From contig JAUJLY010000157.1 in the NCBI GenBank assembly GCA_030447145.1, positions 1-6,848 of the forward strand: a stretch of DNA of 6,848 bases, written 5' to 3'. A program made the position numbers and the translations under genes. Below, piece by piece: positions 1 to 4,858 of the stretch. Source of the stretch: Thermomicrobiales bacterium (lineage in GTDB: Bacteria; Chloroflexota; Chloroflexia; Thermomicrobiales; UBA6265). The notes under the pieces were generated by a model. It saw only the letters and a list, made by a program, of their open reading frames with translations. It did not search any database and had not been told where the DNA came from. Within the stretch, counting starts at the first letter, position 1. The number at the start of each line of letters is the position of its first letter.

Positions 1-217
1 GCCGCTCGTTCTCGATGGGCCCGGTCAGGCCGTTGCACACGAAGGCCAGCACCATGTAGACGTGGGAGAGATGCATCTTGATCCCGGCGTCCATGTCTTC
101 CTCCAGGCTCTCAATGAGGTAGTGGCGTCCACGCAGCTTGCTGCCGTCAGGAAGCATCACCTCCGGATGATCTAAGAAGGCGTTGGCGAAGATGTCATAT
201 CCCTGGCCCCGATTCAT
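1..217 (-). CDS. NTF2/SnoaL-like domain protein, 5' part only (likely detached C-terminal domain of the sigma factor)
   Basis: An open frame of 72 codons from an ATG at 217 runs off the left edge, so only the N-terminal part is visible. It reads as an NTF2/SnoaL-like fold: an amphipathic helix (FANAFLDH), then HPEVMLPDG and KLRGRHYL, the usual 'decay of activity, loop, strand, G-R' pattern that begins such domains, then EEDMDAGIKMHLSH. NTF2-like domains of this kind bind small ligands or act as regulatory tails of ECF sigma factors. No good ribosome-binding site precedes the ATG, and the same frame stays open upstream through the 3' end of the sigma gene (QLNESATGYFLAATDQ just before the Met looks like part of the same helix). 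I therefore infer that this is the C-terminal domain of the sigma protein, separated by a frameshift near 266-274. Family assignment is by eye and moderate. Confidence 0.5.
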   Translation of the reverse strand, partial: MNRGQGYDIFANAFLDHPEVMLPDGSKLRGRHYLIESLEEDMDAGIKMHLSHVYMVLAFVCNGLTGPIENER

Positions 218-254
218 CTGGTCCGTTGCAGCAAGAAAATAGCCGGTCGCCGAT

Positions 255-842
255 TCATTGAGCTGGCGCGCGCGAGTGATCGAGGTTCGCCGTGGCCAGG
301 AGCGCTTCCGCCAGCTTGACCTTGGCCTGATTGAGACGGCTCTTTACGGTACCGGTCGGCACGCCAAGAACAGCGGCGATCTCTTCGTACGAGGCGCAAG
401 TCCCGAAGTACCGCAGCATGGCGGTGACTCGCAAGTTCTCAGGCAGCTCGGAGAGAGCCGTCCATACCCAGTCCTTGAGCGCGAGATGATCGATGCGCTC
501 TTCAAGTGATGGTTCAGGGGATCGCAGGGTCCGGCCGATAGAGAGATCGTCCAGCGGCATGACCACCGGCGTTTTCCTCAATGTTTCCAGACAGACATTA
601 CGGGTTACCGCGCGTAGCCACGCCCCGACCGCCCCTGGCTCTTGCAAGATATGCAATCGATGGAGTGCGATAAGGAAGGTGTCATGCACTGCATCCTGCG
701 CCTGGGGTTCATGGCCAAGCATGTGAAGCGCCAACGCATGAAGGGGAGGGCGATATCGTTCAAGCAGGACGCCGAAGCTGAAGGAGTCATCCGCTCGCGC
801 AGATCGCACCAGATCAACATCACTCCAGGAATCTATGTCCAC
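255..842 (-). CDS. ECF-type RNA polymerase sigma factor (sigma-70 family)
   Basis: Directs RNA polymerase core to a specific promoter set. Reading from GTG at 842 gives 195 residues. Region 2 spans about residues 10-92, with DLVRSARADD, the QDAVHDTFLIAL segment (49-60) and WLRAVTRNVCLETLR (75-89) that recognise and melt the -10 element. Region 4 spans about 125-184, with LSELPENLRVTAMLRYF and the helix-turn-helix YEEIAAVLGVPTGTVKSRLNQAK (152-174, given here in part as key residues) that reads the -35 element. No region 3 is present, as expected for ECF factors. The GTG start is preferred because AGGA lies six bases upstream; an in-frame TTG at 896 would add 18 residues but has no ribosome-binding site. 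The frame ends at TGA 257-255, just after a CG-repeat. The NTF2-like frame follows in the +1 frame, so the true protein may be longer. No anti-sigma gene is visible. Confidence 0.88.
   Translation of the reverse strand: MDIDSWSDVDLVRSARADDSFSFGVLLERYRPPLHALALHMLGHEPQAQDAVHDTFLIALHRLHILQEPGAVGAWLRAVTRNVCLETLRKTPVVMPLDDLSIGRTLRSPEPSLEERIDHLALKDWVWTALSELPENLRVTAMLRYFGTCASYEEIAAVLGVPTGTVKSRLNQAKVKLAEALLATANLDHSRAPAQ
266..274 (-). repeat. Alternating CG run at the sigma / NTF2-like junction
   Basis: Nine alternating bases (CGCGCGCGC on the coding strand) sit five codons before the sigma stop. Adding one CG unit, or removing one base, shifts translation from the sigma frame (ending SRAPAQ-stop) into the NTF2-like frame (SRARQLNE and onward without a stop). 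Short dinucleotide runs can slip during replication and are also a site of sequencing error. Confidence 0.7.
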
Positions 843-848
843 GATCGA

Positions 849-852
849 TCCT
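849..852 (-). promoter_or_regulatory. Ribosome-binding site of the sigma factor gene
   Basis: AGGA on the minus strand, six bases before GTG 842-840. It decides the start in favour of this GTG over the TTG at 896. Confidence 0.5.
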
Positions 853-887
853 GCCTTCGGCTCAGTGCGTTGCAATCGTTCTGCGCT

Positions 888-916
888 ACTTAACAAGGGT
901 GCACGAGCACAAGCAA
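888..916 (-). promoter_or_regulatory. Candidate promoter for the sigma factor gene
   Basis: TTGCTT (916-911) and TTAAGT (893-888) are spaced by 17 bases, each matching three of six consensus positions. A start site near 881 would leave a leader of about 40 bases. The spacer contains the small palindrome GTGC-TCGT-GCAC (910-899), which could be an operator. Weak; ECF genes are often autoregulated by promoters that do not follow this consensus. Confidence 0.25.
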
Positions 917-1160
917 GTGTTCGATTGTTGACAGGGGAGATTTTTTCCTGATGTAGCCAGGAGTACCCGTGGACCTCACTGGATGGCAGCGAGGGACCGA
1001 AAGGGCCGATCTGGTTCTCCCTGCAGCCGCTCAGCCAAGGGGGGAGCAGGCGATGGGTGTCCGAGGGATCAAGTCTGACCGGCGCGGTCTCCGAAGTTCA
1101 CCGGGCAGGCACTTAGCGGGGGATCACAGGCTAACGAGATGCAGGAGAGAGGGGAGATTC

Positions 1161-1538
1161 TCAGGCACTGGGCTTCTGCGAAGGTCCACAGTCGATGGCC
1201 TCGGCGACCGCGTCGAGGAGGGCGATGAGATCGAATGGCTTGTGCAGGAAGGCGCAGATATCAAGGCCATCGAGCCTGGGGCGGCCAGCCGCGCTCATGA
1301 TGATGACCGGGATATCGCACAGCCCGGGGCTATCGCGCATCGACCGGATCAGGGCCACACCGTCGACCCGAGGCATCATCGTGTCGGTGATCACCAGGTC
1401 TGCGCCCGTTCCCTCCAGCAGCTCCAGTGCTGCCCTGCCATCGCTGGCAGAGGATATTGCATACCCTTCGATACGAAGGATCTCAACCAGCAGTTCCAGA
1501 ATCTCGGGTTCGTCGTCGACGGCGAGGATCCTTTTCAT
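1161..1538 (-). CDS. Single-domain response regulator (CheY-like receiver)
   Basis: A 125-residue phosphoreceiver with no output domain. The acidic pocket is D8-D9-E10 (ILAVDDEPE), the phospho-acceptor is D52 (LVITDTMMP), the switch hydroxyl is S82 (IIMSAAG) and the conserved lysine is K100 (FLHKPFD); all residues needed for phosphorylation are present. ATG at 1538 is chosen because the family normally begins MKRILAVDDE, though GGGGAGA sits almost against it, an unusually short spacing. An in-frame GTG at 1571 would overlap the KaiC-like stop by four bases (GTGA) and add 11 residues; translational coupling makes it a real alternative. Directly downstream of the KaiC-like gene, so presumably co-transcribed and functionally linked. 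The cognate kinase is not in the window, and output is probably through protein-protein contact. Confidence 0.9.
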   Translation of the reverse strand: MKRILAVDDEPEILELLVEILRIEGYAISSASDGRAALELLEGTGADLVITDTMMPRVDGVALIRSMRDSPGLCDIPVIIMSAAGRPRLDGLDICAFLHKPFDLIALLDAVAEAIDCGPSQKPSA

Positions 1539-1567
1539 TCTCCCCGTTACGCACGAGCCATGCCTTC

Positions 1568-3088
1568 TCACCTTCCAGGGGAGGGGGCGGCAGTCCCGGT
1601 CATCAACGCACTCGCGTCAAAGGGTTCACCCACGGAAATGCCGTGCGGACCAATCGTGAACTCCCGGATGGTTGGATCGAAGGCGGTTTGACGCTGCTTA
1701 AGCACAGAAATCATCCGGTGTAGCGGGGATCGCAGCTCAGTGGTCCGCATGAGGATCCCGTTGTCCATGGTGGCGGAAAGATTCTGTACCGGGACGGACA
1801 ACGATGGGCTGGCAAAAGCGTCAATCTCCAACACGAAAATGGTCGTCACCTTGCGCGCGCGTAGCCTGTTGACGAGTGCGGGCGGGAAAAGGGCCGTGCG
1901 TTCCGGGATGGCGAAGAGCGGCATGAGGTCGCTGAAGGCGTCGATAACGAGGCGGCGAGGCTGGTGCTCGTCAATTGCGGCGAGGAGCTGCCATGCCCAC
2001 TCACCCGGTGCCAATTCCAGGGGTGGACGCCACATGGACTGGACCAGGCCAGAGTCAAAATGAGGGCCGAGCCCCATTCCCGCGCCAGAGGCAAGGGCGC
2101 GTGGGGTTTCGTTGAAGCTCGCTATGAGACCCTGCTCACCGCGGCGCGCACCCTCTGCCAGGAAGTGCAGGCTGAGTAACGTCTTGCCGGCGCCTGCAGT
2201 CCCTATGGCCAAGGTGGCACTGCCCTCTTGGAGGCCGCCCGCCACCATTGCGTCGAGGCCAAGGACACCGAAGGGCAGGCGCTCATGAGGCTGGAACCAT
2301 GCTGCCTCCGCCTCCGCTGACGCTGATTCAAGACGGGGAAATACGGTGATTCCGTTGCTGCCGATCGCAAACCGGTGCTGCCCATTGAGGTAGTTGGAGC
2401 CGCGAAGCTTCGCTACTCGCACCCAGCGAGTGTCACGCGCATTGGTAGGTCTGTTGAAGAGCTGAATCAAGCCGCCCACGTGTGTTGCGGCGACATCTGC
2501 CTCGCGCTCACCGGCAAGCAGCATCATGGTGCAGTTAAGGAGGGCAGTTCGCGCCTGCAACCCGTGCATGAACCGCGCGTAGTCGAAATCGGAGTCGGCG
2601 AGCATGCGGGCGGCTCCGGCGCCATCAATGACAAGGAGGGTCGCCCGGTGAGTGCGCAGGGTTTCGACGAGCAGTCGCACCAGCTCCTCGAAGCCGCCCT
2701 CCTGCAGGGAGCCGAGCAGGCTGATGTAGTGCACCCGCTCTCCGACGAGCGAGCGGTCAGCGAAATCGAAATCATGCAGGTGTGCCAGCATCCGATCGTG
2801 CGATTCGGTCAGGAGCGTGGCGAAGACCACCGCGCCCCCGGCAGCGGCATGGGCGAAGGCTACCTGGTTGCCCAGCGTTGTCTTGCCAGTGCCAGGTTCA
2901 CCAGCTAACAGATATGCATCCCCGACCATCAGGCCGCCCCCGAGGATGGTGTCCAGGCCAGGAATCTGGGTGGGGAGCCGCTGAAGCTCCGGGAAGGTTG
3001 AGATGGGACGAACGGAGTCGAAGGGCGTCTCCTGCCTGGGTGGTGCAATAGTGAATTGCGGTGCGTCTGGGACCGACGATATGGTCAC
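1568..3088 (-). CDS. Double-domain KaiC-like RecA-superfamily ATPase
   Basis: A 506-residue cytoplasmic ATPase with two tandem KaiC domains, close to the length of cyanobacterial KaiC. Domain 1 (about 37-255): IPGLDTILGGGL, Walker A GEPGTGKTT (63-71), Walker B LLVIDG (151-156), then KLRGSNYLNGQHRF...GITVFP (227-251), a typical KaiC end-of-domain pattern. Domain 2 (about 270-488): GLDAMVAGGL, Walker A GTAGAGKTL (296-304), Walker B RLVIDAF (379-385), then VLKQRQTAFDPTIREFTI...GISV. Where KaiC has a Glu pair after the second strand, each domain shows a single Glu (E95 in LTES, E327 in FNET). By hand alignment the KaiC Ser-Thr autophosphorylation pair becomes S438-A439. No kaiA or kaiB is nearby, so a signalling hub rather than a clock is likely. 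GTG 3088 is the only plausible start; it has no Shine-Dalgarno sequence. Followed at once by the receiver gene. Confidence 0.9.
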   Translation of the reverse strand: MTISSVPDAPQFTIAPPRQETPFDSVRPISTFPELQRLPTQIPGLDTILGGGLMVGDAYLLAGEPGTGKTTLGNQVAFAHAAAGGAVVFATLLTESHDRMLAHLHDFDFADRSLVGERVHYISLLGSLQEGGFEELVRLLVETLRTHRATLLVIDGAGAARMLADSDFDYARFMHGLQARTALLNCTMMLLAGEREADVAATHVGGLIQLFNRPTNARDTRWVRVAKLRGSNYLNGQHRFAIGSNGITVFPRLESASAEAEAAWFQPHERLPFGVLGLDAMVAGGLQEGSATLAIGTAGAGKTLLSLHFLAEGARRGEQGLIASFNETPRALASGAGMGLGPHFDSGLVQSMWRPPLELAPGEWAWQLLAAIDEHQPRRLVIDAFSDLMPLFAIPERTALFPPALVNRLRARKVTTIFVLEIDAFASPSLSVPVQNLSATMDNGILMRTTELRSPLHRMISVLKQRQTAFDPTIREFTIGPHGISVGEPFDASALMTGTAAPSPGR

Positions 3089-3141
3089 AGTGTACTGTAC
3101 GTTTTGCCCATAGTGATAGGGAAAACGGGGTTGCGCGCACC

Positions 3142-3170
3142 GCCATAAATGGAGGGCACAAGGCTGTCAA
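3142..3170 (-). promoter_or_regulatory. Candidate promoter for the KaiC-like/receiver pair
   Basis: A perfect TTGACA (3170-3165) is followed after 17 bases by TATGGC (3147-3142), a poor -10. It lies in the 176-nt gap after the antiporter stop and points toward the KaiC-like gene. A start near 3135 would give a leader of about 47 bases. Confidence 0.3.
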
Positions 3171-3229
3171 CGGTGTCCCCTTCTCGCCTTGGCGCGGTGT
3201 GGCCCTCAAGGTTCCTGACTTGGGAAGGG

Positions 3230-3260
3230 TCCGGGATGGCGCGGCTGGTTCTGTCCCGGA
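3230..3260 (-). repeat. Inverted repeat just after the antiporter gene (possible transcript end)
   Basis: TCCGGGA (3230-3236) and TCCCGGA (3254-3260) are perfect inverse complements around a 17-nt loop, beginning four bases beyond the antiporter stop. The stem is GC-rich but no T tract follows on the minus strand, so it is at best an mRNA 3'-end stabiliser or weak terminator. The two arms are also near-identical direct repeats (TCCGGGATGGC at 3230, TCCCGGATGGC at 3254, one mismatch). Confidence 0.4.
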
Positions 3261-3264
3261 TGGC

Positions 3265-4509
3265 TCATTCCCGCGATGTCCGGCGACCCAGCCACTGACT
3301 CAGGGGCGTTGACGTCAGGTCGTGAGCAACGATTGTCGCGGCAATAATCAGCGTCGCGATGGTCCAGATCTGCTCGTCATGTGTCTCTTTCGTGGCCACG
3401 GCTGCGAAAAAGAGTGCACCTACACCGACCGGGCCGAACCAACCGACGAAGAGTGCCTCGTTCCATCCCCGGATCTGACCAACCACTGGCTTGAGAAGGA
3501 GAATGGCCGGGATGCGCCGCAGGAGCAGGACTGCCACCACGAGGGCGGGCCCCTTCCAGCCCAGCTCTTCCCATTGCGCCCACGGTAGCGCCGCTCCGAA
3601 CAACGCGAAGATCGGGACCTGGAGCACTTGCTTGATCACATGCTGGTAATCGCGGTGCTCCTCGTCGAGCTTGTTCTCTGGCCCACCTCTCGAACGGACC
3701 CGGGCGTACACAACACCAGCGACAAGTACGGCAAGGGCGCCGTCGCTCTCCATCAACTCCACCGTTGAGGCAAGGCCAAGCGCGAGCGCAAGGAAGAGCG
3801 CAGACAGTGGGCCGGTCACCGTTTCGGCATCGTCGCGGTCCGCACTCCACGCCTGTAGTCGCCCAACGGCGTAGCCAGCGATCCCACCGACTATTACGGC
3901 GATCCCCCCTTTCCAGAGCAGCACATTGGTCAACCAATGTCGCCACGCTTCGCTGTCGGGCTCCATGATCAGGAGGGCGGGGAGGAGGACAAAGACGAGG
4001 CCCAAGCCATGACGTGCCGATGATTCGGCGGACAGCAGGTGGCGCGTCCGCTCCGGGAGCGATTCCCGGGCGACTCTGCCCGTCGAAACGGTCGCGGAGA
4101 GGATTGGATCGGTCGGTGCCAGCACGGCGCCGATGAGCAGGGACGGGAGCAGTTCAAGTCCCATGATCCACCAGACGAGTGAGGTGCTGACACCCCACAT
4201 GAAGATCGCCCCGCCGAGGACAAGGACACTGAGGGGGCGCCACTGGGCTGAAATGAAACCGCGCAGTTCGAGGCCAACGGTCACGAGCACGATCACCAGG
4301 GTGAACCGGGCCACCGTTTCGAGAATCTCGCGCTCCTCCCCGTATTTGGCGAGGTCACGCCATCCCAACCCTTTCGGCCCGATCAGTACTCCCAGCGCAA
4401 GCGCGAGCAGGGGTTCGTTGATCCAGTGAAGCCGAAGCCCGTGCGCGAACAGGGTCATCAGCAATGCGAGGCCCGCCAGGCACGCAATGGTCACATTGAT
4501 GGTATGCAC
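3265..4509 (-). CDS. Cation:proton antiporter, CPA1/NhaP type, with altered ion-binding motif
   Basis: A 414-residue inner-membrane protein with about 12 hydrophobic segments and little soluble tail. Family marks are LAPTDPILSATVSTG (TDP motif, D134), LPERTRHLLSAES, ESDGALAVLVAGVVYA, FALFGAALPW, the basic LLRRIPAILLL helix (R331-R332) and GWFGPVGVGALFFA near the C-terminus. Such proteins exchange Na+ or K+ for H+ for pH and salt balance. Odd: where the family has Glu-Ser-Gly-x-Asn-Asp-Gly the sequence reads ESSARHGLG, so the Asn-Asp pair is Arg166-His167. The frame is intact on both sides, so this is substitution rather than frameshift, and transport activity is uncertain. GTG 4509 is chosen because GGAGG lies five bases upstream; the GTG two codons earlier (4515) would sit on that ribosome-binding site. 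Flanked by non-coding gaps, so probably transcribed alone. Confidence 0.87.
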   Translation of the reverse strand: MHTINVTIACLAGLALLMTLFAHGLRLHWINEPLLALALGVLIGPKGLGWRDLAKYGEEREILETVARFTLVIVLVTVGLELRGFISAQWRPLSVLVLGGAIFMWGVSTSLVWWIMGLELLPSLLIGAVLAPTDPILSATVSTGRVARESLPERTRHLLSAESSARHGLGLVFVLLPALLIMEPDSEAWRHWLTNVLLWKGGIAVIVGGIAGYAVGRLQAWSADRDDAETVTGPLSALFLALALGLASTVELMESDGALAVLVAGVVYARVRSRGGPENKLDEEHRDYQHVIKQVLQVPIFALFGAALPWAQWEELGWKGPALVVAVLLLRRIPAILLLKPVVGQIRGWNEALFVGWFGPVGVGALFFAAVATKETHDEQIWTIATLIIAATIVAHDLTSTPLSQWLGRRTSRE

Positions 4510-4514
4510 ATCCA

Positions 4515-4519
4515 CCTCC
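4515..4519 (-). promoter_or_regulatory. Ribosome-binding site of the antiporter gene
   Basis: GGAGG within GGGGAGG, five bases before GTG 4509-4507. It overlaps the upstream in-frame GTG at 4515 and so decides the start. Confidence 0.65.
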
Positions 4520-4641
4520 CCGGTGTTGAGTTCTCCTTGCGCGGCGCTCCACTCACGATGTTGACTCGCGTCCTGTAGAGGAAGCTGTCTGGACTCGCCC
4601 GCGCAAGTTACATGCGATGACGTTTTTGAGGGAGTCTCAGT

Positions 4642-4676
4642 TCGCCAGCGGGCAGCCAGTCGTCGAACGCTGGCGA
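4642..4676. repeat. Perfect 9-bp inverted repeat (stem-loop)
   Basis: TCGCCAGCG (4642-4650) and CGCTGGCGA (4668-4676) are exact inverse complements around a 17-nt loop. A second copy of part of one arm (GCCAG, 4655-4659) in the loop could pair with CTGGC (4670-4674), giving an alternative fold. No T tract follows on either strand, so it is not a standard intrinsic terminator; it could be an operator, a structured 5' leader of the antiporter mRNA, or a processing signal. Confidence 0.6.
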
Positions 4677-4782
4677 GGAGCCAAAGCAGCGTACGCGCCG
4701 AGGCAATCGCGAGGAGGAGCTAACGGCCTTCGCATCACTGCACGTTCCAAGCGGGCCCCAGTCCAGGCAACGAGCTGAGCGG

Positions 4783-4797
4783 CGACGGTGCCCGTCG
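4783..4797 (-). repeat. Short perfect hairpin downstream of the glycosyltransferase
   Basis: CGACGG (4783-4788) and CCGTCG (4792-4797) pair around a three-base loop, 61 bases beyond the glycosyltransferase stop codon. Compact and GC-rich, but no T tract follows on the minus strand; at best a weak or Rho-assisted transcript end. Confidence 0.35.
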
Positions 4798-4858
4798 AAT
4801 GGTTAAGCGCTGGCTTCCGCTCCGGTAGGGACGTTTTGGGATGAGGGTGGAGGACCGA

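Larger units (their letters stand above)
843..1160. other. 318-nt intergenic region between receiver gene and sigma gene
   Basis: No gene with recognisable protein features on either strand. On the minus strand it begins with a CT-rich stretch just after the receiver stop (about 1159-1135), which could serve a factor-dependent terminator, and ends with the candidate promoter above. No intrinsic terminator (strong stem followed by a T tract) was found. The length and lack of coding suggest that the sigma gene is transcribed separately from the KaiC-like/receiver pair. Confidence 0.5.
4510..4858. other. 349-nt non-coding stretch between glycosyltransferase and antiporter
   Basis: No protein family could be recognised on either strand. 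It holds two perfect stem-loops (4642-4676 and 4783-4797) and the antiporter ribosome-binding site. No convincing -35/-10 pair for the antiporter was found. A plus-strand GAGGAGGAG (about 4710-4719) looks like a ribosome-binding site but no suitable start codon follows it. Confidence 0.5.

Noticed and set aside
928..956. Plus-strand TTGACA with a possible -10 17 bases downstream
   Set aside because: The -10 (ATGTAG) is poor and no plus-strand gene follows.
969..1691. A 240-codon plus-strand open frame opposite the receiver and KaiC-like genes
   Set aside because: It is antisense to two genes with complete, family-typical motifs and has no recognisable protein features; long antisense frames are common in GC-rich DNA.
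3105..3121. TCCCTATCA resembling half of a Tet operator upstream of the KaiC-like gene
   Set aside because: The second half-site does not match, the palindrome is limited to CCC/GGG, and no TetR-type gene is present.
3085..3264. The antiporter frame stays open for 59 codons after its TGA stop
   Set aside because: The reading contains no recognisable motif, and the stop lies at the normal end of the family. Stop-codon readthrough cannot be supported from sequence alone.
4637..4858. The glycosyltransferase frame stays open for 73 codons after its TAA stop
   Set aside because: The extension resembles no known domain, the enzyme already ends as expected after its last membrane helix, and such a run is not rare by chance at this GC content.
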